From CAVVEQ01 sp963747315 (lineage in GTDB: Bacteria; Chloroflexota; Anaerolineae; Anaerolineales; Anaerolineaceae): a DNA stretch of 64,000 nt. This document shows, piece by piece, positions 20,490 through 28,751 of this stretch. The stretch lies in assembly GCA_963747315.1 (NCBI GenBank), contig CAVVEQ010000006.1:496001-560000 (forward strand), read 5' to 3'. The notes beneath the pieces were generated by a model. It was not told where the DNA came from, searched no databases, and saw only the letters and a list, made by a program, of their open reading frames with translations. Position 1 is the first letter of the stretch, and the number at the start of each line of letters is the position of its first letter. The translations under genes and the position numbers were made by a program.

Positions 20490-20830
20490 CGGGGAAGAAA
20501 TAACGAAGCAATTTTCTATCCAAACAGTGATTTAATCCTCAAAATACAGCAAATAAGTGGGGGGGGTTGCATGAAAGGTGAAAAATCCAACGAATTTCTC
20601 CTGGCAATATTATTTTTTGAACATTTGATTTCGAAGGATTCGTGAATAATTATCACAAACCAACCCAGGAAAAAAAGAAAACACTGCCCATTCACTATCG
20701 CATTTTATTTCATCTGTAGACTCATTTTTCATTCCCCCCGACCCTTTGTTATTAAAATCCTAATAATTCTCTAGTAACATATTAAGATAAATATCATCTA
20801 ATTTATATAATATTATAGGTGGAGGTCTCT
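20490..20830. other. AT-rich intergenic region upstream of the thiol-redox pair
   Basis: This stretch of about 340 bases is strongly AT-rich near its right end. A TATAAT at 20806-20811 lies just before the GGTGGAGG site of the next gene, so a promoter with a short leader is possible. No gene or clear hairpin terminator was seen. Confidence 0.35.
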
Positions 20831-21445
20831 ATGAAAATTTTTACTTTATCAGTGTTTGTCTTAGTCTCATCTCTTTTCCTTGTCGCATGCGCAGCACCAG
20901 TAATTCCAAGTGAGGTTATCCCTGCTGAGCAAGCTCCGCAGCCGGTTGAAACTATTCCTCCCCCGGATTCAGAACCTGCGTCAGAATCGACGAATGTTGC
21001 CACTGGCTGGCAGAATGAAGTTTTAATTGATGTGAATACGCAATCGGATTTTCGGATTTCCGATTTTGCCGGAAAGGTGGTGCTTTTGGAGACCATGGCA
21101 ATGTGGTGCACAACTTGTAAACGCCAGCAGCAGGAAGTTGTTGCCCTTCATCAAACCCTTGGCGAAAGGGATGATCTGGTAAGCGTGGTTCTCGATGTGG
21201 ATCCCAACGAAGATTCAAAATCGCTCGCACAATACAGCATCGACAATGGGTTTAATTGGATCTACGCTGTATCCACCTCAGAAGTAAGCAAGGGGCTCGC
21301 GTCTACGTTCGGAAATCAATTCCTGAATCCGTCCTCCGCGCCTATGCTGATCATTGATAAAGATGGGGTCGCTCACCCCTTGGCATTTGGTGTTAAATCA
21401 GCCAACGATCTTCTTGCCCAGCTGCAACCCTTCCTAATTGATTAA
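20831..21445 (+). CDS. TlpA/thioredoxin-like lipoprotein
   Basis: The protein has about 204 residues. Residues 1-20 are a lipoprotein signal ending in LVAC, so the mature protein is tethered by Cys20. A Pro/Glu/Ser-rich spacer follows. From about residue 60 the thioredoxin-like fold begins, with the redox motif WCTTC (Cys93 and Cys96) and a cis-Pro region SSAPMLIIDKDG. TlpA/ResA-type proteins reduce disulfides outside the cytoplasmic membrane, for example in apocytochrome c. The start has GGTGGAGG five bases upstream. The ccdA-like gene follows after 30 bases and is the expected electron donor. Confidence 0.85.
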   Translation: MKIFTLSVFVLVSSLFLVACAAPVIPSEVIPAEQAPQPVETIPPPDSEPASESTNVATGWQNEVLIDVNTQSDFRISDFAGKVVLLETMAMWCTTCKRQQQEVVALHQTLGERDDLVSVVLDVDPNEDSKSLAQYSIDNGFNWIYAVSTSEVSKGLASTFGNQFLNPSSAPMLIIDKDGVAHPLAFGVKSANDLLAQLQPFLID

Positions 21446-21475
21446 TTCGAAGAAAATCGAAAAGGTGAAACCGAG

Positions 21476-22147
21476 ATGGAACAGAATATCACCAGCTTCA
21501 CGCTTGGGCTGATCGCAGCCGGCAGCCCATGCGTGATCCCGCTGTATCCTGGTTTCCTGGCCTATCTTGCAGCCCAATCTTCTGCCGGGATCCAGGTGAA
21601 ACGCCAATATCTTGGTTTTTTTGTGCTGGCTGGTGTGCTCCTGATGATGCTCATCCTGGGTGGCTTAATCGCCCTGCTGAGTATCTCAATCGGAAGCGCG
21701 ATGAAATACTTGATACCAGTGGTGGACCTGGTCATCATCTTCCTGGGGGTCCTCCTGCTCTTCAACGTCAATCCATTTAAACAGATCCGTACCATCCGAT
21801 CCCCGGTATTAAAAAATCCGTACGTGAATGCTTTTATTTACGGGATGTTATACGCGCCAATCTCGCTTCCCTGCTCAGGAGCCTTACTGATCAGCATTTT
21901 TGCCATATCGTTGAGCAACCAGGAAGTGCTAAGCCGGTTATCCACCTTTCTCTGGTTCGGTTTGGGTTTTGGGATTCCCCTCCTCGTCCTTTCCCTGATG
22001 GCGGGGGCAGCCCAGAAATCACTGACCGGTTTTTTCGTACGGTACAACCGCTGGATTAACATCGGGGCTGGCCTTCTATTAATTGGAATCGGGATCTACG
22101 ATCTTAACTTGAATAAAGACCTCCTCGGTTGGCCGGGTAATGTTTGA
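21476..22147 (+). CDS. ccdA: CcdA-like thiol-disulfide transporter
   Basis: The protein has 223 residues and six predicted helices, the usual size for CcdA. Two conserved cysteines occur in the family contexts: Cys19 in GSPCVIPLYPG and Cys133 in ISLPCSG. CcdA carries reducing equivalents from cytoplasmic thioredoxin across the membrane to a thioredoxin-like partner, here most likely the lipoprotein encoded just upstream. The role could be cytochrome c maturation or general disulfide repair; no other cytochrome maturation genes are in the window. The terminator at 22191-22218 ends the operon. Confidence 0.85.
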   Translation: MEQNITSFTLGLIAAGSPCVIPLYPGFLAYLAAQSSAGIQVKRQYLGFFVLAGVLLMMLILGGLIALLSISIGSAMKYLIPVVDLVIIFLGVLLLFNVNPFKQIRTIRSPVLKNPYVNAFIYGMLYAPISLPCSGALLISIFAISLSNQEVLSRLSTFLWFGLGFGIPLLVLSLMAGAAQKSLTGFFVRYNRWINIGAGLLLIGIGIYDLNLNKDLLGWPGNV

Positions 22148-22190
22148 TGCAAAAGATCCGAAAGTTTTGCCCTCCATACGCAAGAAAAAT

Positions 22191-22218
22191 GACCTGTCGA
22201 TTTGACAGGTCTTTTATT
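22191..22218. terminator. bidirectional intrinsic terminator
   Basis: GACCTGTC and GACAGGTC form a perfect eight-base stem with a five-base loop. The plus-strand tail is TTTTATT and the minus-strand tail is ATTTTTC, so it can serve both the ccdA-like gene and the convergent PhnB-like gene. Confidence 0.8.
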
Positions 22219-22232
22219 ACGATTTAAACAAA

Positions 22233-22709
22233 TCACCCATCATCGTACGCTTTTCGTAATATCCCCATATCCAGCTTTTTCATCTTCAACATGGCTTGCA
22301 TTATATTATGGGTTTTGGCTAGGTCCTTTCCATCCATCATCTCCAGAAATTCATTGAGGACAATTTGCCAGGAAACACCAAAGCGATCCTTCAGCCAACC
22401 GCACTGACTCTCTTCCCCGCCATCCGCGGTCAATTTCTCCCAAAGTCGGTCCACTTCCTCCTGGGAATCGCAATGTACCAACAAGGACATTGCTTCGGTG
22501 AATTTAAATTCAGGGCCTCCGTTTAGGGCTATGAATTCCTGCCCGTCAAGTTCAAAGGCGACGGTCATGACCGATCCCGGTTCCCCGGGTGTACCCTCCG
22601 CGTAGCGGCTTATTGATGTTATTTTTGAATTCTTAAAAAGAGAAGTGTAAAGCCTGGCGGCTTCCTCTGCCTTCCCGTCGTACCAAAGATGCGTGGTGAT
22701 TTTCTGCAT
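22233..22709 (-). CDS. PhnB-like VOC superfamily protein
   Basis: The protein has 158 residues. It opens with ITTHLWYDGKAEEAARLYTS and continues through EFIALNGGPEFKFTEAMSL and a CGWLKDRFGVSWQIV segment, the signature layout of PhnB/3-demethylubiquinone methyltransferase-like members of the glyoxalase (VOC) superfamily. Most such proteins have no known substrate. ATG at 22709 is chosen because GGAGG is eight bases upstream. It shares the bidirectional terminator with the convergent ccdA-like gene. Confidence 0.85.
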   Translation of the reverse strand: MQKITTHLWYDGKAEEAARLYTSLFKNSKITSISRYAEGTPGEPGSVMTVAFELDGQEFIALNGGPEFKFTEAMSLLVHCDSQEEVDRLWEKLTADGGEESQCGWLKDRFGVSWQIVLNEFLEMMDGKDLAKTHNIMQAMLKMKKLDMGILRKAYDDG

Positions 22710-22840
22710 GATCTTTTCCTCCATGCGAAATTAATTGGATAAACATCACCGAATATAGCATATTTAAAGAATTGAAATCAAGTAATGACCGGGTTAAAAG
22801 CCGACCGGTTCTCATTCAAAATAGGAACAGTGAAAAATGG

Positions 22841-23830
22841 TCAGGTTTTGCGCAATCTATCCAACCGCCATTCACTACGGTCGGAGAACTTTTGCGGGTC
22901 CATATCCAGCATTTTCCAATTCTGGAGCACGAAATTCAGGAGTGAAAGACCGCGTGCTGCAATAAATGCGTCAATTTCACCGTCCCACCGTTCCGGCCAG
23001 GGGGAGATATCGCGGTAGCCTTCTTCGAAAGCAGCACGCATGCGGGGATAGTCGTCTTCGTCCTGGTAGTAGTACAGCGAAATGGCAATATCCTGCACCG
23101 GCCAACCAAAGATCAGGTCCTCGAAGTCAATAGGGGATAATGTACCTTTCCATGCGCGGATATTCCATTGGTGGAGATCACCATGCATAACCCTGGTTTT
23201 CTCCCCGCTTTCAACCAGACGATTTATGGCAGATTCTGCACGGTGGTTCCAAAATTGGAACTTTTCGCGTTGCCCGGGGGTCATCATTCCCGAAGTCCTC
23301 GCATCGAAGATCACAACCGGCTCAGGGAAGTAAAAAACCCGGTCGAACCGGAGAATATCTCGTTCGCTGGCAAATTGAAAATTACTGGCTTGTTCGTGCA
23401 ACTGCGCCATCAGCCGCCCCTGCAAACAAATGTTTTCATGCGTAAGCCTGGATGCCAGGTCCACTCCCGGAACCCAGGAGAAAACGGCGCAGGTTCTTTC
23501 TTCTGGAACGCCGGGTGCCATTGCACTGGTGACAAGTCTCCCATCGCGTGCCAGTAGCGGCCGGGGAACACTGAGAGTGGTATCCCGGGCTAGCGCCTCC
23601 AACCATTCCATCTCAGCCTCGGTATGATCGCGTGTATGACCTCCCTCGGGCAAACTAACTCGCAGGATATACCTATCGTCGGGAGTATCAACTCTGAAGA
23701 TTGCGTTGAGGTGGTTGGTGAGTAATCTTAACTGTTGGAAATTAAGGTTGTAAAGATTCAGCGCGTTCAGGGCGAGCGCGCGCAACCTGGCTCCACGCCC
23801 TCGCTTGGAGAGTTTATCGAATTGTTTCAT
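22841..23830 (-). CDS. phosphotransferase of the APH/SrkA-like kinase family
   Basis: The protein has 329 residues. The active-site signature MHGDLHQWNI (catalytic Asp in HGDxxxxN) and the metal-binding IDFED are clear, and the N-terminal lobe has NAIFRVDTPDDRYILRV. This arrangement fits aminoglycoside-phosphotransferase-fold kinases such as SrkA or homoserine kinase type II. The small-molecule or protein substrate cannot be told from sequence. It follows the aldo/keto reductase gene by 14 bases on the same strand and is probably cotranscribed. Confidence 0.8.
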   Translation of the reverse strand: MKQFDKLSKRGRGARLRALALNALNLYNLNFQQLRLLTNHLNAIFRVDTPDDRYILRVSLPEGGHTRDHTEAEMEWLEALARDTTLSVPRPLLARDGRLVTSAMAPGVPEERTCAVFSWVPGVDLASRLTHENICLQGRLMAQLHEQASNFQFASERDILRFDRVFYFPEPVVIFDARTSGMMTPGQREKFQFWNHRAESAINRLVESGEKTRVMHGDLHQWNIRAWKGTLSPIDFEDLIFGWPVQDIAISLYYYQDEDDYPRMRAAFEEGYRDISPWPERWDGEIDAFIAARGLSLLNFVLQNWKMLDMDPQKFSDRSEWRLDRLRKT

Positions 23831-23844
23831 CTAAACTGGTTTTT

Positions 23845-24828
23845 TTACCAGCGCTGGTGCACCAGTTCGCGAATATACCGGTCGTAAATGGCACGGGTGG
23901 TTTTCATGGCTTCTTCAGAAAGCGCGGGCAGATCGGCAGCGGCGAAGTTCTCCTCCGCCTGGGAGGGGCGTTTGGCGCCCGGGATGGCACAGGTGACCGC
24001 GTCGAACATAAGGATCCAGCGCAGGGCGAACTGGGTCAGGGTCATTCCCGCTGGGCAGATGGCTTTCAAATCTTCGACCGCTTTGAGGCCGGTTTCATAA
24101 TCCACCCCCGAGAAAGTTTCTCCTACATCGAATGATTCCCCATGCCGGTTGAAATCACGGTGGTCATCCTTGCCAAACACAGAATCCGGTTTAAGCTTGC
24201 CGGTAAGCATGCCCGAGGCTAACGGAACCCGTGCCAGGATGCCGACCTTCCGTTTTTTCGCCTGCTCGAAAAACAGCTCGGCGGGGCGCTGGCGGAAAAT
24301 ATTGAAGATGATCTGGATGCTCTGCACGTTGGGGTACTCGATCGCCTTCAGGGCTTCCTCCACCTTTTCCACACTCACCCCGTAAAAGCGCAGTTTGCCC
24401 TGTTTCACCAGGTCATCCAGGATTCCGTAGAGCTCAGGTTGGTAGAAGGTAGAAGGAGGCGGGCAGTGAAGCTGGAGGAGGTCAATGCAATCTGTATCCA
24501 GGTTTTTCAGGCTGCGCTCAACGAAGGCGGTGAGGTTGTCGCGATTGTAGCCAGCCGCGGTGTGTGGATCCAACCGGCGGCCGGCCTTGGTGGCGATGAA
24601 GATCTTCTCGCGGCTCTCCTTGCGCAGCTTCGCGCACAAGCGTTCACTCAGCCCGTCTCCATAGACGTCAGCGGTATCAAAGAAATTCACTCCCGTCTCG
24701 ATGGATTTATGCAGCGCTGCCAGGGATTCCTTATCATCCACCTGCCCCCAGGCACTTCCAATCGCCCATGCGCCAAAGCTTAAAGCTGAGATTTTCCAGC
24801 CGGTTCTTCCCAATTCACGATATTGCAT
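23845..24828 (-). CDS. aldo/keto reductase
   Basis: The protein has 327 residues, standard for the family. The catalytic tetrad is visible: Asp and Tyr in FFDTADVYGDG, Lys in FIATKAGRR and His in LLQLHCPPP. The C-terminal NADPH-binding loop region reads CAIPGAKRPSQAEEN. Family members reduce aldehydes or ketones with NADPH; YajO-like and general stress reductases are the closest in feel. GGAGGG lies six bases before the ATG. It heads a two-gene unit with the downstream kinase. Confidence 0.9.
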   Translation of the reverse strand: MQYRELGRTGWKISALSFGAWAIGSAWGQVDDKESLAALHKSIETGVNFFDTADVYGDGLSERLCAKLRKESREKIFIATKAGRRLDPHTAAGYNRDNLTAFVERSLKNLDTDCIDLLQLHCPPPSTFYQPELYGILDDLVKQGKLRFYGVSVEKVEEALKAIEYPNVQSIQIIFNIFRQRPAELFFEQAKKRKVGILARVPLASGMLTGKLKPDSVFGKDDHRDFNRHGESFDVGETFSGVDYETGLKAVEDLKAICPAGMTLTQFALRWILMFDAVTCAIPGAKRPSQAEENFAAADLPALSEEAMKTTRAIYDRYIRELVHQRW

Positions 24829-24890
24829 GATCTTCCCTCCGGTTTATTTTGTCTAATTATCCCATGAGTGGTGCTTGTGATTTCTTTCTC

Positions 24891-25517
24891 TTACCAAATA
24901 TTCCTATGAATTTTCCTCTGCACATCTATCGGGTATTGCGTGATCCGCCTTGCACTTTCCGCCGGGAAACCGAGAGCCAGGTAGCAAGGAACCTCATATC
25001 CAGCCGGGATATGCAGGATCTTCCGCAGGCTTTTCCGTTCATTTTCAAAGGGGATGCGGGTCACTCCGAAGATTCCCTCGCTGGCTGCTGCAAGAAGGAT
25101 GTTTTCAATACAGCACCATATCGATGCCAGGCAGTTCAACGAGCTTAAAGCCTCAGGTTTTAAGAGCGGTCCGGGGGAATAAAAGCAGGGAAGGATCAAA
25201 ACGCTGGCGCTCAGGAGCATCGAATGCTGCTTCGGTATGGCATCGATATAGCATTCCCGCTGGGAGGGTTCCACCATACCCCAGCGATCGACGATATTGG
25301 TTGCGCCTTTGATCGTTTCCGGGGCATGAATGTGCTTCACAATCTCAACCCGTTTCTCAGGATCCTGAACCAGGATGAATTCCCAGCGGCGCAAATGATC
25401 ATTCGTTGGTGCTTTCAAGCCTGCTTCCAGGATTTTCAATATGATTTCACCAGGGATCTCCTTGGGGGCAAAATCACGAATGGTTTGCCTTGCTGCGATA
25501 GTCTCATAGATATCCAT
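24891..25517 (-). CDS. nitroreductase family protein
   Basis: The protein has 208 residues. IAARQTIRDFAPKEIP is the FMN-binding N-terminal signature (the family has RRSVRxF), followed by LEAGLKAPTNDHLRRWEFI for the second flavin contact. The C-terminal GIFGVTRIPFENE region covers the third contact. Such proteins are FMN-dependent NAD(P)H oxidoreductases acting on nitro compounds, quinones or other acceptors. GGAGA sits just before the ATG. Confidence 0.85.
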   Translation of the reverse strand: MDIYETIAARQTIRDFAPKEIPGEIILKILEAGLKAPTNDHLRRWEFILVQDPEKRVEIVKHIHAPETIKGATNIVDRWGMVEPSQRECYIDAIPKQHSMLLSASVLILPCFYSPGPLLKPEALSSLNCLASIWCCIENILLAAASEGIFGVTRIPFENERKSLRKILHIPAGYEVPCYLALGFPAESARRITQYPIDVQRKIHRNIW

Positions 25518-25752
25518 CTTTTCTCCATAACTGCAGCGAATTTCTCGAGTATCTTTTTTCCGGTAAGCCTACCGATAACAAATAAGTTTATCTTGAGCCA
25601 GTGAAACCATTTTTCAGTAATTTGTTGATTTGGATGATCAACTAATAATGACTGGAGTACGGCATGGACCATCGAGTAAACATACTCGTAAAGCGAATGT
25701 GGTACGAAACCTGCTTTATTGGTGTCGCCTATACTTCTATCAATAAATTTGA

Positions 25753-26301
25753 TTATTTTCGAGATATGCGGCGCATTCTTGGAAAAAGAAAAGGTGTCTG
25801 TGACTTGTAATCAACATACGCCTGCCCGAACCTGGCTTCCAGCTCCTGCTCTTCCACCTTTTTGACATAGGTCAATAGAAGTCCCCCAAAGATGAGTACA
25901 GCCAGGATCGAAGAAATCGAGCCAACCACGATCGCGATCCCCAGGTAACCCAGCAGGGTCCCGAAGACCATCGGGTTGCGGCAATATTGATATACCCCGT
26001 CCACCAGCAGCTTCTGAGTGGCCATCACCGGTATGGGAGTACCACTTGCCCTGGAGAACTGGGAGTAGACAGTGCTGAAAGCAAACGCAAACCCGGTTAT
26101 GGCCATCAGGATGCCGAGGATCTCATTCCAAGGTCCAAAATCGAGCGGAGGAAAACCGAATTTCACGTCCAACCCGGGGAAAACCACGATCAAAAAATAG
26201 GGGATCAGGAAAACAAAGAGGGTTCCCCCCACGAGCGCCGAAAACAGGATTCGCGCCCACAGAGGATATTCCTTGCTTGCCCATTTTTCAAACCTGTTCA
26301 T
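25753..26301 (-). CDS. isoprenylcysteine carboxyl methyltransferase (ICMT) family protein
   Basis: The protein has 182 residues with four or five membrane helices. The conserved C-terminal signature is clear: GVYQYCRNPMVFGTLLGYLG, then EEQELEARFGQAYVDYKSQT. This is the SAM-binding half shared by ICMT and phospholipid N-methyltransferase families. Bacterial homologues have mostly unknown substrates. It is a short single gene, 86 bases downstream of the GMC oxidoreductase gene. A separate broken gene of the same family is present at 57.4-58.5 kb. Confidence 0.8.
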   Translation of the reverse strand: MNRFEKWASKEYPLWARILFSALVGGTLFVFLIPYFLIVVFPGLDVKFGFPPLDFGPWNEILGILMAITGFAFAFSTVYSQFSRASGTPIPVMATQKLLVDGVYQYCRNPMVFGTLLGYLGIAIVVGSISSILAVLIFGGLLLTYVKKVEEQELEARFGQAYVDYKSQTPFLFPRMRRISRK

Positions 26302-26387
26302 TTTTCACCCTCCCAATCTCCGGTCCTGGATGAAAGGAACCGTTTTCATCATTGTACGACTTTCAGAGGGTTTTTAATCCATCTAAC

Positions 26388-27950
26388 TCAGGTTGATTTT
26401 GCCGGTACTTTATCCATGACGTATTCAGCCAGGGCAGTGATCGTCAGCGCAGGATTGGCATTCAGGTTGGCGGGTACAATGGATCCGTCCGCCACAAAAA
26501 GTCCGGGGTATCCAAACACCCGCCCCTCCCAGTCAACCACACCTTTTTCCGGTGACGCGCCCATCACGCACCCGCCCAGAATGTGCGCGGTGGTTGGAGC
26601 ATCCAGCAGCACTTCGAACCAGCTTCCCTTGGGGTAGCCAAGCATCTTTTCCGCCATTCGCCGGGTAACCTGGTTCGCAACGGGGATATACGAAGGAATT
26701 CGTTTCCCTTCAGGTGGTAGTTCAGAGGCAAGGCCAAACATTTTTCTCCGCAAATGGAGGTAATTCTCAGTGGATTGCATCACCAGCACCACTGAGGTGC
26801 GCGCGCTTTGCCCGGGGATCCATAACGCCCGCAGGAATTGATATGGATGCCGGATCAGAGTCCCAAAGAAACGCAACCAGCGCGGTACGGATCCTCCTCC
26901 ATCGGTCAGGACTGTCGCGATCGCATAGAGCACATCCGAACCTTTGTTGTAGCGGACGATCTCGATATGGGTGTTCTTATCCGGGTAGATACCAGAGGTG
27001 ATGGCAATATGGTCGTTCCAATCCGTGGAATTATCATTCGAATCAACTCCCAGGATGGCCTCTGAATTTGTTCTTGTCATTTCTCCGAGACGATCTGATA
27101 AATCCGGAAGCAGTCCGGATTCTTTACATCGGAATAACAGATCCACCGTTCCCATCACTCCCCCGCTGAAGACCACGCCACCCGCTTGAAATTTCGTTTT
27201 CTTGCGAATTAATCCATGCGAGGTTTGGGCAAGCACCCCATAACCACCGTTATCCAGAGGGAGAACGCCTGTTACCTCCGTCTCCGGGAAGATCTCAACA
27301 CCCAGTTTCTCGGCCAGGTACAGATAGTTCAGGTCCAGGGTGTTCTTTGCACCGGTCGGGCATCCGATCATGCAGGCGCCGCAGAGTTTGCAGCCGGTTC
27401 GTTCGGGTCCCTCACCCCCGAAAAATGGATCCGGGACGGTCTTTTCCGGTTCGCCAAAGAAAACCCCCACCGGGTTGATATGAAAAGTATCCTCTCCGCG
27501 TAGTTCTATGCCCACTTCGCGCAGTATCCGATCCGCATTACCCACACTGGGACATTCCACTGCACCTAGCATTCGATTTGCTTCTTTAAAGAAAGGTGAA
27601 AGGACGCTTTTCCAATCACCCGGACCCCATTCGGATTTCTCAAAGATCTCGTCATCCGGGACAATCAGCTGGTTGGCATAGACCAGGCTGCCACCCCCCA
27701 CGCCGGTCCCGTGCAAAACAAGCACATGCCGCAGAAGGGTGAGCGCCTGGATTCCGAAAAGGCCAGCCCATGGCATCCACACGGATTTCCGCAGGTTCCA
27801 GTTTGTTTTCGGGAAATCGGACGGTCTGTATCGTCGCCCTTTTTCCAACACAGCCACGCGATAACCCTTTTGCGCAAGACGCAGTGCGGAGACTGATCCG
27901 CCAAAACCGGAACCGATCACAATGAAATCATATGGGGTGGATTCAGACAT
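26388..27950 (-). CDS. GMC-type FAD oxidoreductase (cholesterol-oxidase-like) with a four-cysteine motif
   Basis: The protein has 520 residues. It starts with the dinucleotide-binding motif VIGSGFGGSVSALRLA and has HGTGVGGGSLVYAN, the GMC signature. The C-terminus has HILGGCVMGASPEKGVVD and GSIVPANLNANPALTITALA, which hold the catalytic His and Asn region. Residues 187-197 carry Cys187, Cys190, Cys193 and Cys197 in a CxxCxxCxxxC pattern, like a [4Fe-4S] ligand set. The family oxidises alcohols or sterols using FAD. GGAGA precedes the ATG. Confidence 0.85.
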   Translation of the reverse strand: MSESTPYDFIVIGSGFGGSVSALRLAQKGYRVAVLEKGRRYRPSDFPKTNWNLRKSVWMPWAGLFGIQALTLLRHVLVLHGTGVGGGSLVYANQLIVPDDEIFEKSEWGPGDWKSVLSPFFKEANRMLGAVECPSVGNADRILREVGIELRGEDTFHINPVGVFFGEPEKTVPDPFFGGEGPERTGCKLCGACMIGCPTGAKNTLDLNYLYLAEKLGVEIFPETEVTGVLPLDNGGYGVLAQTSHGLIRKKTKFQAGGVVFSGGVMGTVDLLFRCKESGLLPDLSDRLGEMTRTNSEAILGVDSNDNSTDWNDHIAITSGIYPDKNTHIEIVRYNKGSDVLYAIATVLTDGGGSVPRWLRFFGTLIRHPYQFLRALWIPGQSARTSVVLVMQSTENYLHLRRKMFGLASELPPEGKRIPSYIPVANQVTRRMAEKMLGYPKGSWFEVLLDAPTTAHILGGCVMGASPEKGVVDWEGRVFGYPGLFVADGSIVPANLNANPALTITALAEYVMDKVPAKST

Positions 27951-28058
27951 TAGTGTTTCTCCGGGGTTAGTGAGAAGTAATAAATAAATACATGAAAGTA
28001 TTAACCCTCATCCACTTGCCGGTTACGCAGAACAAATCTTCAGAACCACCAAATAAAC

Positions 28059-28080
28059 AAAAAAGCGCTCTTGCGAGCGC
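28059..28080 (-). terminator. intrinsic terminator downstream of the 28.1-28.5 kb gene
   Basis: GCGCTC and GAGCGC form a six-base stem with loop TTGC on 28065-28080. In the minus direction it is followed by a run of six T and further T-rich sequence. Confidence 0.7.
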
Positions 28081-28101
28081 CTGGCTATAAAATGGTTTAA
28101 A

Positions 28102-28540
28102 TCACTTCACCGGCAGCGCCTGGTATTCGAACTTATATCCTGCCTGCTCTGTAATTGCCTGAACCTTATTGCGGATCTCCGCGTAATCAAAGGTGTAGGA
28201 ATAGTCCTTGCCAAAAAGCGTGGATTGTTCCACTGATGGTACCTTTCGGGCACCGCTGAAGGTGTTGTAGGTTTCAGTTTTGAAACCAAAACCGCTATCC
28301 ATATCCCCGCCGGAGGAAAATCCGGAACCTGCCTCCGTCGAGCATTTCCGAGAATTTCACCAATTTCGCGCCTCGTCGATCCGCATTTTCAACGCAGTAG
28401 GTCAGTTTCTTTCTGGAAAGAAACGTTTTGCGTTCAGCGATGACCGCCGAAAAAGCCCACAAACCCTTCTTTTCATTCCACTTGCCGTTATAAAGATTAA
28501 GCGCTTTCTTACAGTCTTCAATCAGCGGGGAGGTAGACAT
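28102..28540 (-). CDS. hypothetical protein, frameshifted
   Basis: Two frames combine into a protein of about 146 residues that I do not recognise. The first part (MSTSPLIEDCKKALNLYNGK) is in one frame and a later part ending in QAGYKFEYQALPVK in another; the change lies near 28295-28320. AAGGAG precedes the ATG at 28540, and a strong terminator follows, so it is a real single-gene transcript. The mixed strand/helix pattern suggests a small soluble protein. No function is proposed. Confidence 0.6.
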
Positions 28541-28751
28541 GGTACTCCTTTTTCTGTTGCTCCGACCTAATAGTTTTTGTAGGGCAGAACGCTTTCTTTG
28601 AGATAAGAAAGGAATGCAATAATGTATGGTCATTCCTATTTTTATTTGCTTTTCCATCATTTTGGAAAATTCAAACCAATCGGGGGTATTCCTATAATTA
28701 TTGGTTATCGAATTAACCCTGACGTTGGATGAACAGGTAAAATTATACATA

